The notes under the pieces were generated by a model. That model was not told where the DNA came from and made no database searches. It was given only the letters and a program-made list of their open reading frames with translations. Shown here one piece after another: positions 29,705 through 38,035 of a DNA stretch of 41,660 nucleotides. This stretch comes from an uncultured Lentisphaeria bacterium. Lineage in GTDB: Bacteria > Verrucomicrobiota > Lentisphaeria > Victivallales > UBA1829. Positions within the stretch are counted from its first letter, which is position 1. Each line of letters starts with the position of its first letter. The stretch lies in contig CAJKAR010000038.1 in the NCBI GenBank assembly GCA_905197955.1, positions 1 through 41,660 of the forward strand, in the 5' to 3' direction. The position numbers and the translations under genes were made by a program.

Positions 29705-31123
29705 TCAGAAACGGAAATCACGTTTTCCATCGTGCAGTTCTTTGAGATGCTCCTGTGCGATGGCTCTGACTTTTTCGTTTGTGATGCGCGGGATTTCCGC
29801 CGCGATGACCTTTTCTCCTTTTTGCTGAGTATCGGGAGAGGCATAGTCTTCGAGATACTCCTTAAGGGTCATGAGGGCGTTTGGCTGACAACAGTTGGCG
29901 ATCTGTCCTGTTTTTGCGAGTTTCATGAAGCGGTCGCCGGTTCTGCCTTCGCGGTAGCATGCTGTGCAGAAGCTCGGAATGTATCCGAGGGAGAGGAGCC
30001 AGTTGACCACTTCATCGAGGGAGCGGGTATCGCTGACTTCGAACTGAGCGGAATTTTCCTCTTCGGTCTCCTTTTCCACATAGCCGCCGACGCTGGTGCG
30101 GGATCCCCCGCTGATCTGGGAGACGCCAAGCCGCAGGACTTTTTCCCTCGCGGCCTTCGATTCTCTCGTGGAGATGATGAGTCCCGTGTAGGGAACCGCG
30201 ATGCGGAGGATTGCGACGATTTTTTCAAAGATTTCGTCGGAAATTGCGTTGGAGAACATTTCAGGATTGATATCATCGGCGGCGCGGATTCTCGGAACGC
30301 TGATTGTGTGCGGTCCAACACCCTTTGCGGCTTCCAGATGTTCCGCGTGCATCAGGAGTCCGACGAAATCATAGCGGTAGAGGTTCAGCCCGAAAAGCAC
30401 ACCGATACCCACATCGTCGATTCCTCCATCCATCGCGCGGTCCATTGCCTCGGTGTGATAGGCGTAATCGTGTTTCGGACCGGTCGGATGCAGCTCTTCA
30501 TATGCCTTCTTGTTGTAAGTCTCCTGAAAGAGAATGTAGGTTCCGATTCCTGCTTCTTTGAGTTTGCGGTAGTTTTCGACCGTGGTTGCGGCAATGTTCA
30601 CGTTCACCCGTCGAATTGCTCCGTTTTTATGCTTGATGCTGTAAATGGTTTTGATGCTTTCGAGCACATATTCGATAGGGTTGTGAACGGGATCCTCGCC
30701 GGTTTCGAGGGCAAGACGTTTGTGGCCCATATCCTGAAGCGCGATCACTTCCTGACGGATCTCCTCCTGCGTCAGTTTTTTCCTGCGGATGTGCTTGTTC
30801 TTCGCATGGTACGGACAGTAGGTGCAGCCATTGATGCAGTAATTGGAAAGGTAGAGCGGAGCGAACATGACGATCCGGTTGCCATAAATTTTCTGTTTGA
30901 TTTCGCGGGCAAGCTCGAACATTTTCTCATTTTTTTCGGGAATGGTGCATTCGAGCAGTACGGCAGCCTCCCTGTGCGGGAGGCCTTTACAGGCGCGCGC
31001 TTTTTCGAGGATGGAGTCGATCAATTCGGCATTGTTTGCGTTTTCCTTTGCGTAGGCAAGAGTTTCCCGGATCTCCTGATCGTCGATGAATTCCGTGGCA
31101 ACGGATGATTTCGGCTGGTACAT
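29705..31123 (-). CDS. hydG: [FeFe]-hydrogenase H-cluster radical SAM maturase HydG
   Basis: A 472-residue HydG, which cleaves tyrosine to make the CO and CN ligands of the [FeFe]-hydrogenase H-cluster. The radical SAM motif C96-ING-C100-TY-C103 is visible. The ThiH-like barrel follows (ALETGEDPVHNPIEYVLE, a YILFQETYNKKAYE segment, SVPRIRAADD). The C-terminal cluster motif CTACYREGRTGDRFM...NCC distinguishes HydG from ThiH. It is the last gene of the minus-strand hydrogenase operon, 1 bp after the TM1266-type regulator. HydE and HydF, needed to complete the cluster, are not in the window. Confidence 0.97.
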   Translation of the reverse strand: MYQPKSSVATEFIDDQEIRETLAYAKENANNAELIDSILEKARACKGLPHREAAVLLECTIPEKNEKMFELAREIKQKIYGNRIVMFAPLYLSNYCINGCTYCPYHAKNKHIRRKKLTQEEIRQEVIALQDMGHKRLALETGEDPVHNPIEYVLESIKTIYSIKHKNGAIRRVNVNIAATTVENYRKLKEAGIGTYILFQETYNKKAYEELHPTGPKHDYAYHTEAMDRAMDGGIDDVGIGVLFGLNLYRYDFVGLLMHAEHLEAAKGVGPHTISVPRIRAADDINPEMFSNAISDEIFEKIVAILRIAVPYTGLIISTRESKAAREKVLRLGVSQISGGSRTSVGGYVEKETEEENSAQFEVSDTRSLDEVVNWLLSLGYIPSFCTACYREGRTGDRFMKLAKTGQIANCCQPNALMTLKEYLEDYASPDTQQKGEKVIAAEIPRITNEKVRAIAQEHLKELHDGKRDFRF

Positions 31124-31124
31124 A

Positions 31125-31403
31125 TTATGCTTCTCCCTGAGTATGATTGAGTTGAGTTGTCTGTTTGGAATAAACGGTTTTCACGCTGACGCCCTTCAGC
31201 ATTCCCAGTTTGCCGGAGAGCGAACTGATGATGTCGTTCGGCGCGTCAAGCACCACGCTGATGATGGCGATTCCCCGGGTCCGATACGGAATCCCCATCC
31301 GTCCGATGATGTATTCGGAATAATCGTGCAGAATGCGGTTGATCTCTTCCGTGACTTCGCTGTTCTCCACGATGATTCCTGCGAGAGCGATTCTTGTTTC
31401 CAT
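31125..31403 (-). CDS. TM1266-type iron-only hydrogenase system regulator
   Basis: A 92-residue protein with the small ACT/NikR-C-like fold of the TM1266 family. The pattern is ETRIALAGIIVENSEVTEEI, a central RMGIPYRTRGIAIISVVLDA, then IISSLSGKLGMLKGVSVKTV. Members are consistently encoded next to [FeFe]-hydrogenase maturation genes and are annotated as putative hydrogenase system regulators; the ligand is unknown. The start follows GACGGAGGAC. An intrinsic-terminator-like hairpin lies 20 bp upstream, which suggests expression is controlled by attenuation. Confidence 0.9.
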   Translation of the reverse strand: METRIALAGIIVENSEVTEEINRILHDYSEYIIGRMGIPYRTRGIAIISVVLDAPNDIISSLSGKLGMLKGVSVKTVYSKQTTQLNHTQGEA

Positions 31404-31423
31404 GTTTTTTCGTCCTCCGTCGA

Positions 31424-31603
31424 TAAAAAAATCCCCGCGAACCGGGCAGGTGCGCGGGGATCATGGACAAAAAAACTGCTGAGTCTGCGACCTCGTCTTC
31501 GCCTTGGGAGACGTGCTCCCTGGATGTTCAGAACGGACGCTTTTTGCAGGATCTTCGCTTCAGATGCGCGCATCTTGTTTTCAGATCATCGGGAGTTAAA
31601 ATA
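31424..31603 (-). promoter_or_regulatory. Candidate attenuator leader upstream of the hydrogenase regulator and hydG
   Basis: The 266-bp gap on the minus strand begins with a promoter-like TTGCAA (31620-31625), 16 bp, AAAATA/TATTTT (31598-31603). It ends in a terminator (ATCCCCGCG, 31431-31439, with CGCGGGGAT, 31453-31461, and eight T on the minus strand) only 20 bp before the regulator ATG. Between them are AGATGC/GCATCT and GGGAG/CTCCC hairpins. An ATG at 31573 opens a frame reading ARLPRRRRGRRL before reaching the terminator. This is the geometry of a leader with conditional termination. No known riboswitch or attenuator class is recognised. Confidence 0.5.
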
Positions 31604-31669
31604 CCATAAAGATATTTTTTTGCAAGCGATTCTTGAAAAAAATCCGGAAGTTCTGCTTTCTCCGTTCGC

Positions 31670-32851
31670 TCAGAGGAAGCGGACATGGACCTCCTTCATG
31701 TATTGATCGCGCAGGACGTGTTCAAGGCGTTTGACAATGTTTCTCCGCAGTTCGAGATCGAGCGGCAGATTCGGATCCTGATATGCCTCGTTGATTTTGG
31801 TTCCGACGAGGAGTTCGATGACGTCGTTTTTCCGCAGCAGACTGACAAGTCTTCCTGCCGGATCAAGTTTCTGATGATCGCCCTTTTCGAGATAGGCCGC
31901 GGCCCTGGTCAGCGTAAAGATCCCTTCCGTGACGAGATCAATTCCCGGGATCAGCGAAGTCGGCGGCAGATCGCCCGAGTAGGATTCGAAGTCCGGCGAT
32001 TTTTTGACATTCAGTTCCCTTGCAACGATTTCCGCGGAAGTTCCTCCGCAGATGACTTTGGTTCCGTTGAATTCCCGGAAGAGTTTTCCTACCTCGGCAT
32101 CGCGTTTCGGATCGACCGGCGGCCCCGTAAAGAGCAGCAGTTTCTGAGGCGTCCGGAAATGGATGCAGGCGGCAGTGATGTCGTCCATCGGCCGCAGATG
32201 CGGTTCCTGGGCGATCGCCTGCCGCAGAATGCGTTCGGAGAGCTCCTGGGCGCCGGATTCCGGATGCTGTGCAAGTTGTTCCACGGCATATTGTTCCACT
32301 CCTTCGCTCTGCCAGCCGAGCGGCAGACGGGTCGTGCCGAGTCCCGCCTGAGTCACCCCGTCGGAAAAGAAGAGCAGGTGATCCTGCGGATGCGCCTGAA
32401 AATGAAACGCGGTCATCATACGGTCCCGGTACTTCGGCGAAACGAACGCGCAGCCGGTGACGCGATGAACCTTGCCTTTGCGAAGAAGAAGAAACGGAGG
32501 ATTGCCCATTTCAACCACATTGATCCAGCCGCCGGGACGGATATCAACAATCGTGAACGTGGAATAACTGATTTTCCGGTCCCGGCAGACGGGGAGGGCA
32601 TCCATGATGATCTCCGCCGAGTGGACAATTTCGCGATCTTCCGCGACAAAGCGCAGCGCCATGGTGGCGGTCATTGTTGCAAGAATATTGGCTTTGACGC
32701 CGTGTCCGAGTCCGTCCGCGAGCACAGCGATCATGCGGTCCTCATCCGGCAGACGGCGGAAGATGACGACATCTCCGCAGATTCGTTCGTCGAAATGCGT
32801 GCAGTGACTGCTGCCGGTGTCGATGAAGAGTTTGTCTGCGGATTCGCTCAT
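31670..32851 (-). CDS. SpoIIE-type serine phosphatase of the sensory hydrogenase operon
   Basis: A 393-residue protein. The first ~245 residues form a PP2C/SpoIIE phosphatase domain with metal-binding acidic motifs CGDVV (D27), LADGLGHG (D46), FFSDGVTQAG and MDDITAACI. The C-terminal ~145 residues, with LLFTGPPVDPKRD and a KVICGGTSAEIVARELN segment, are not recognised; the CGGT segment could bind a nucleotide or ligand. SpoIIE phosphatases are often encoded next to HydS-type hydrogenases and are proposed to relay their signal by dephosphorylating a partner. The start overlaps the hydS stop by 4 bp. Confidence 0.88.
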   Translation of the reverse strand: MSESADKLFIDTGSSHCTHFDERICGDVVIFRRLPDEDRMIAVLADGLGHGVKANILATMTATMALRFVAEDREIVHSAEIIMDALPVCRDRKISYSTFTIVDIRPGGWINVVEMGNPPFLLLRKGKVHRVTGCAFVSPKYRDRMMTAFHFQAHPQDHLLFFSDGVTQAGLGTTRLPLGWQSEGVEQYAVEQLAQHPESGAQELSERILRQAIAQEPHLRPMDDITAACIHFRTPQKLLLFTGPPVDPKRDAEVGKLFREFNGTKVICGGTSAEIVARELNVKKSPDFESYSGDLPPTSLIPGIDLVTEGIFTLTRAAAYLEKGDHQKLDPAGRLVSLLRKNDVIELLVGTKINEAYQDPNLPLDLELRRNIVKRLEHVLRDQYMKEVHVRFL

Positions 32852-34596
32852 TTTCCGAAATTCTCCATGACTTCTTTTTCTTCCAGGGTCCGGCTGTCGG
32901 CGTAGTCGTCTGCGATGGAGCGGAGGAGCAGTTCGGTATCCGCCATCTGTTCGCCGAGTTTGCTGGCGATCTCCTGCACGGAGGCAAGATTTTTTTCGAT
33001 GACCTGCCGTGCACGTGCCGCGATCTGTTCTCTGCGCAGTTCGGTTCCTGTCACATCGAAGATCGCCGCGCCGACAACTTCGCCGGGATCTATGATGAAG
33101 ATGTTGACATTGAACAGTTTGTTCCCGACCTTCATGGAGTCGCGCCGGAGCTCCTTGCCTGTGTTCAGAACCGATTCAAAGAGGGAGGCAAACGGTACGA
33201 TTCTCCGCAGATCCGCCCCGGCAAGACCCGGAGAGGCTTCGAATGCGATTTCCGTATCTTCGCCAAAGAGTCTGGCAAAGTTGCGGTTGCACTCGATGAT
33301 CTGGAGTTTCCGGTCCGTGATGACCACGCCGGAGGAGATGGAACGAAGCAGGGCATTGGCTTTTTTCTGCGCCTGTTTTTTCAGATAGGAGACGCACATG
33401 GAGGGTTCGGCGCGTCCGGCAAGCATGGCCATGGCGAAATTGCGGCAGGTGTCATAGCCGCAGCTGTCGCAGTTGAGTTCATCTTCCGGAGTGGTTTTGC
33501 CGATGCTCCGCAGGGCTTCCGTGAGTTCACGGGAATCCGGGATCGCCTGTTCCGTTGCGTTGGCGCGGAACGTTTCGATGATGCTTCCTTCTGTTTTCCG
33601 TTCTTTGGGCTGATCCGGGAACTTTGCTCCGCAGAGAACACGGAGACGTTCGAGAAGTCCGGGCGAGTTGTGTTCCGTGCAGGGCCCGTGCACGCATCCG
33701 CCCTGACAGGCAAGAAGTTCCACAAAAACACTTTCATCCGGATGAATCGAATCGAGTCCGCCGAGGGCCAGTTTGAAATTCCGACAGCCGGTGAGTGTGG
33801 CATAATGGATGCGTTTGTTTGTGGTTTGAAAGCGGATCGTGTCGTTCATTCCTCCTTCGATCGGATAGCGGGCTCCTTCCTCGGCGGATTCCGGAACGAA
33901 TGTCGCGGCGGGATCCTCCTGGAACTGGTCCGGAGAGAGATTTGCCTCTTTGAACAGCTGCTTGAGTTCCGGATAGGTGAGGGCTGCATCCAGAAGATCC
34001 GGATGGCGGTCCGCCTCGTTTTTCTTGGCGATGCAGGGGCCCGCGAAGACGATGCGGATCTCTTTGCCGAACTTGTCGCGCAGCAGCCGGCAGTGCGCCA
34101 GCAGCGGCGAGGAGACTTTGGTGATTCTATCCGCCAGATGCGGTAGATATTTGCAGATGTAGTCCACTGCGGCAGGACAGGCGGAGGAGAGCAGCAGATC
34201 CGGTTTTCCGTTATCGAGTTCTCTGCTGATCTCGGCGGAGACAAGCTGTGCGCCCAGTGCCGTTTCACTGACTCCGGCGAATCCGAGCTTTTGGAGAGCC
34301 TGAATCATCCGGGAAGGAGTCGTATTCCGGAATTCGCTGATCCACGAGGGGGCAAGAGAGAGATAGACTGGACGAGTGTCCGACAGCATCTGCCGGACAA
34401 GGGGGATATCATTGCGGACCTGTTTTGCCTTGACCGGACAGACTTCGACACATCGTCCGCAGGCGATGCACATTTCCGGAATGACTGCGGCGTGGCCGTC
34501 GCGGACACGGATCGCCTTCACGGGACAGTGCCGGACGCATTTGTAACAGTCCTGACACTCCGCCTCCAGAGTGTAAACCGGATAAGAATGATTCAT
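32848..34596 (-). CDS. Sensory [FeFe]-hydrogenase with PAS domain (HydS-like, group C type)
   Basis: A 582-residue putative H2 sensor. Two N-terminal 4Fe-4S clusters (C14, 17, 20, 24 and C43, 46, 49, 53) precede an H-cluster domain (about 70-330). The signatures are L1 SSACP (137-141, normally TSCCP), L2 AGPCIAKKNEAD (C188) and L3 ELLACQGGC (C297, C301). The H-cluster ligand cysteines are kept, but the proton-transfer Cys is Ala139, as reported for sensory hydrogenases. A further 4Fe-4S domain (C376, C379, C384, C401), a PAS domain (about 412-520) and a C-terminal coiled coil (about 520-575) follow. The output is probably passed to the SpoIIE phosphatase encoded next. The start has GGGAGGT upstream. 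Confidence 0.9.
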   Translation of the reverse strand: MNHSYPVYTLEAECQDCYKCVRHCPVKAIRVRDGHAAVIPEMCIACGRCVEVCPVKAKQVRNDIPLVRQMLSDTRPVYLSLAPSWISEFRNTTPSRMIQALQKLGFAGVSETALGAQLVSAEISRELDNGKPDLLLSSACPAAVDYICKYLPHLADRITKVSSPLLAHCRLLRDKFGKEIRIVFAGPCIAKKNEADRHPDLLDAALTYPELKQLFKEANLSPDQFQEDPAATFVPESAEEGARYPIEGGMNDTIRFQTTNKRIHYATLTGCRNFKLALGGLDSIHPDESVFVELLACQGGCVHGPCTEHNSPGLLERLRVLCGAKFPDQPKERKTEGSIIETFRANATEQAIPDSRELTEALRSIGKTTPEDELNCDSCGYDTCRNFAMAMLAGRAEPSMCVSYLKKQAQKKANALLRSISSGVVITDRKLQIIECNRNFARLFGEDTEIAFEASPGLAGADLRRIVPFASLFESVLNTGKELRRDSMKVGNKLFNVNIFIIDPGEVVGAAIFDVTGTELRREQIAARARQVIEKNLASVQEIASKLGEQMADTELLLRSIADDYADSRTLEEKEVMENFGK

Positions 34597-34633
34597 GACA
34601 TGATACCTCCCCGTCGATTGATATTTGTTTCAG

Positions 34634-34662
34634 AGTATACCTTGCCGTCGGGGAAGATTCAA
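34634..34662 (-). promoter_or_regulatory. Predicted promoter of the hydrogenase operon
   Basis: On the minus strand TTGAAT (34657-34662) and TATACT (34634-34639) are separated by 17 bp, about 40 bp upstream of the hydS start codon. Confidence 0.6.
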
Positions 34663-34705
34663 CTGCCGTTTAAAATTTTTTGGAAAAAAACGGCGAATGT
34701 TGATT

Positions 34706-34739
34706 CCCCGTCTCCGGAGCTCTGGTGGGGGAGACGGGG
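34706..34739 (-). terminator. Strong hairpin after the giant glycoside hydrolase
   Basis: A 10-bp perfect stem (CCCCGTCTCC, 34706-34715, with GGAGACGGGG, 34730-34739) lies 12 bp downstream of the hydrolase stop codon. On the minus strand the nearest T run starts about 14 nt further, so it is an imperfect intrinsic terminator or a 3'-protective hairpin. Confidence 0.5.
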
Positions 34740-34750
34740 TAAAGAGGATA

Positions 34751-37700
34751 TTATTTTTCTTCTGCGGTCAGTTCGAAGCAGACGGAGGCTTCCGGCTGTT
34801 TCGCCGTATCAATCAAGATGCGGAGAGTTCCGTTTCCGGCCTGCAGAGGAATCTGCTCTCTGCGGGAGCCATCCAGAGCGAGAGCATGAAGTCGGAATGC
34901 CGCAGCATCGGGATGTTTCAGGAGTGCCTGAAATCTTCCGGTCCGGAGCATGGGTTCCGGATCGCCGTTCCGCCAACCGTGCCAGAACGTGCCTGTATAG
35001 GAGATTTTTCCGTTGCGGTTTGCCGGGGCGGTGGTGAAGATCAGGAGCATGCGCCGGCTGGAGGAGAGAGGTTTGCCGTCGATGGAGGTCAGGGCGATGC
35101 ATCCATCCGTGCTGACGGATTCGATTGTGAAATCACCGAGATCGGCATCCTCTCCCGCGGTCAGGCAGGCTCCCTGGGTGCGCGGGGTGCGGAGTTCCAG
35201 TTTTTTCCGGTCGGCATAGAGAGTCAGCTCGCCGTTGTCGGTCTGATAGATCCCGCGTTTCGGATTGGAGCGGTTGTTTTTCGGAAGGATTCCGCGTTTG
35301 CGCAGAAGTTTCGCACAGTTGTCGGCGCTGAAGATGCGGTCTTTGCCGGATCCTGCGCCGATGGCGTCATCGAGTTCCGGTTTGTAAAGACCATCGGTGC
35401 GGGTCGCGGGGATGGCTAGGTCGCGCGGAACGTCTTTCCGGACACCTTCCGGGCGTTTTCTTCCGGGAAATTCCAGACTGAATCCGGTCATCAGAGCAAC
35501 TTTTGTCTGTTCGGGGGAAACCGGCTGGAAGCGTTTTATCAGATCCGGTCCGACCTGAAGCGATATGTTGTGGCGGCTCGGAGTCACATCTCCGCGCTTG
35601 AAGAGAACGTAGAGCAGAATATTCGACGCTCTTGCCACCGGATTGCTGCCGATTTCGAACGGAGCCTGCCGTTCCGTTTTCAGATGTACCGGCTGACAGT
35701 GCGGCAGGATTGCGCTGAAATCCTGAAATGCCGAGTAACCACCCATGAGCAGTCCGAATTCGTAGGAATAGGGATTCGGGATGCAGTGGTTGGTTTCTGT
35801 GACGAAGAAGGGGCGGTCGGCGAATTTTCCCGCCACGAGATTTCTCCAGTAGAGCGCGGAGGTTTCAAGAGAGCTCTGCATGGTGGCTGCGCCGGAGCCG
35901 CGGACGGAATCCCTCTGCTTATAGAGATTGAGCATGATGGCATGGGACCAGTAGCTGTGTCCGAGGGCAATCTGGGAGTGACTGTACCGGACGGCGTTGT
36001 CGCCAAACCAGACCGGAACATCGAATTGGCCGATCAGTCCCCGATATCCGATTTCCCGTACTGTTCTGGTGCAGAATTCCATCATAGCCGTCTGCAGTTC
36101 GGTACAGCAGTCGATGAAATCGCGGGATTTGGGGGAATCCTTCGCACTGCCGGAGAGCAGTCCGCGCGGAACATTCACGGCTTCGAACGAAGCATAGTTT
36201 GTTTTCCATGCGTTGTTGAGGGCCGTGAGTGTTTTGTATTTCCGTTTCAGGAACTCCCGGAATTTGAGATCAAACAGAGCGTATTCCTTTTTACCGACCT
36301 TTGTTGCTTTGAGATTAGGCCAGAGAATGCATCCTTCCTCCTCGTTGCTGAACTCGACGCCGATCAGCTGGGGATCCTCTTTCAGTTTTGTTCCCGTGTA
36401 GGGGTTTACGGTATCCAGAATGGTTTTGGCATTTTCGCGGAAACGGGCTTTGGCTTCTTCTGTCAGGAGAAGGAGTCCGATCCGGCGCGGATGCGAGTCC
36501 GGACGTGCACTGCCCATGTGATCGTAAAGAGAGATATTGAGATAGCATCCCTGTTTTTTGAGTTCCGCGATCATGAACCAGTTCCGATCGCGAGCCTCCT
36601 TTGTTCCGTGCCAGCAGTCGGATTCAATATGAAAGCGGAGATGATTCATGCCGAGTGCGCGGAAGGCTCTGGCGTATTCCCTGGCAAACTGTTCAAATTC
36701 AGTGCGGTTCATTGCGGGGGAGTCTTTGAGGAGAGTACCGTCCCATTTCCGGTTGGTCACATAGGGATAGAGTCCGCGGAAGGGGGAGTTCGTTCCAAAG
36801 AAACGGACAGGTTTTCCGGGATGTTTTTCAAAAACGGGGCGTCCCTGGGCATTCAGGATCAGGCGGCCGAACTGTCCGGCAGGAGTCGGTACGGATGAGG
36901 AGAAGTCCAGAACGGTTCCCGGCTGGACTGTGAGTTTGCCGACGGCTGCTTTTTTCCAGCCGTTTCCGCCTTTCAACGTGATTGTCGGCAGATAGCATTC
37001 GGCAAGATCCTGCCAGGCCTGATGACGCGGGAGCTGTTTTGTCGCTCCGTACCGCAGAAACCATCCGTCTGCGCCGGGAAAGACTTTGATTGCCAGTGTG
37101 TTCTTGCCTTTTTTCAGTTCAAAATCCACCGGATGATCATCCGGCGAGAAGCGTTTGCTTCCGTTGCCCGGTGGATTGATGCGGCTGGTGGAATAGAACT
37201 CTTTGCCATTGCAGTAGAAGGTGAAATACCACTCGGCGGCGAAGCCGAGTCGGACTGTTCTGGCACGGTCGCTTTCGATTTCCGTCATCAGCATGACGCA
37301 GCTGCGGTCTTCGTGTTTCGGCATCAGCGGGAGGCAGTCGATTTTTCCGTTGACGGCGGTTACTTTGATCGGGCGGATTTCGGTTTCCTCCCTGCCGTTC
37401 GCGGAATAGAACCACTTTTCCGGAATGACTGCCGGTGCTTCACGGTAGACGGAGGCATTGACGAAAGCGGTCCATTCGTTTCCGGGGATCGGGCAGGGGT
37501 CCACTTTCGAGAGCGTCACGTCGCGGATTGAGATCTCTGTTCCTATGAAATCTCCGAGAAAGAAGGAGATGGCGCTTGGCGCATCGGCAGGATAACCAGG
37601 TTTGCGCTGGAAGCGAAATGACCAGTCGTATTGCTGTTTCCCCGGATGGATTTTCAGCTTTTTCAATGAGAAATTCGGATAATGCGGCTTTTTGCGGATT

Positions 37701-38002
37701 CCGGCGGCGAGAACGAGTTCCGCGCTGCGTTCGCTTTGCACGGTGAAGGTGAGACGGTAATCCTGTCCGTCCTCCAGCGGAACGAGTTTATAGAGCAGAA
37801 CCTTGTTCCATGCGGACTTCTGAAGCGGTATCTCCAGATGCAGGGAATTGTTCCGGAAATAGTTTTTCCGTTCTGTTGAGATTTTGTAATCGGGAGCGGT
37901 CCAGCAGCGCCAGGTGTCCCAGGTCATCGGTTCCCGCAGGAGATTCTGGGCGGGAAGGAGTGCGGCTGCCAGACAGAGAAGTCCCATCAGAGATTTTTTC
38001 AT
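34751..38002 (-). CDS. Giant secreted clan GH-A glycoside hydrolase
   Basis: A 1083-residue exported enzyme from the ATG at 38002. That start is preceded by AAAGGA and begins a signal peptide, MKKSLMGLLCLAAALLPAQ; an in-frame ATG 27 bp upstream lacks this. Residues ~20-170 and ~180-360 are two beta-sandwich domains, the second with HGxN-like KKGKNTLAIKVFPG as in galactose-binding folds. A TIM barrel follows (~395-780) with acid/base E554 in VEFSNEEEG and nucleophile E736 in FFVTETNH. C-terminal beta domains complete the protein. The barrel resembles GH5/GH42-type enzymes; the family and substrate are uncertain. It follows the pseudopilin gene by 33 bp in one transcription unit. Confidence 0.85.
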   Translation of the reverse strand: MKKSLMGLLCLAAALLPAQNLLREPMTWDTWRCWTAPDYKISTERKNYFRNNSLHLEIPLQKSAWNKVLLYKLVPLEDGQDYRLTFTVQSERSAELVLAAGIRKKPHYPNFSLKKLKIHPGKQQYDWSFRFQRKPGYPADAPSAISFFLGDFIGTEISIRDVTLSKVDPCPIPGNEWTAFVNASVYREAPAVIPEKWFYSANGREETEIRPIKVTAVNGKIDCLPLMPKHEDRSCVMLMTEIESDRARTVRLGFAAEWYFTFYCNGKEFYSTSRINPPGNGSKRFSPDDHPVDFELKKGKNTLAIKVFPGADGWFLRYGATKQLPRHQAWQDLAECYLPTITLKGGNGWKKAAVGKLTVQPGTVLDFSSSVPTPAGQFGRLILNAQGRPVFEKHPGKPVRFFGTNSPFRGLYPYVTNRKWDGTLLKDSPAMNRTEFEQFAREYARAFRALGMNHLRFHIESDCWHGTKEARDRNWFMIAELKKQGCYLNISLYDHMGSARPDSHPRRIGLLLLTEEAKARFRENAKTILDTVNPYTGTKLKEDPQLIGVEFSNEEEGCILWPNLKATKVGKKEYALFDLKFREFLKRKYKTLTALNNAWKTNYASFEAVNVPRGLLSGSAKDSPKSRDFIDCCTELQTAMMEFCTRTVREIGYRGLIGQFDVPVWFGDNAVRYSHSQIALGHSYWSHAIMLNLYKQRDSVRGSGAATMQSSLETSALYWRNLVAGKFADRPFFVTETNHCIPNPYSYEFGLLMGGYSAFQDFSAILPHCQPVHLKTERQAPFEIGSNPVARASNILLYVLFKRGDVTPSRHNISLQVGPDLIKRFQPVSPEQTKVALMTGFSLEFPGRKRPEGVRKDVPRDLAIPATRTDGLYKPELDDAIGAGSGKDRIFSADNCAKLLRKRGILPKNNRSNPKRGIYQTDNGELTLYADRKKLELRTPRTQGACLTAGEDADLGDFTIESVSTDGCIALTSIDGKPLSSSRRMLLIFTTAPANRNGKISYTGTFWHGWRNGDPEPMLRTGRFQALLKHPDAAAFRLHALALDGSRREQIPLQAGNGTLRILIDTAKQPEASVCFELTAEEK

Positions 38003-38035
38003 GAGAATTTTCCTTTCGAGTGCTTGCAATGAGAA

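Noticed and set aside
29588..31108. 506-codon plus-strand open frame opposite hydG
   Set aside because: Opposite strand of a clear HydG; starts inside the family A repeat and has no protein-like motif.
31196..31573. 125-codon frame from ATG 31573 as a full gene
   Set aside because: It runs through the terminator and overlaps the TM1266-type regulator out of frame. Only its first ~45 codons could matter, as a leader peptide.
31685..32905. 406-codon plus-strand open frame opposite the SpoIIE phosphatase
   Set aside because: Shadow of a recognised phosphatase gene in a coupled operon.
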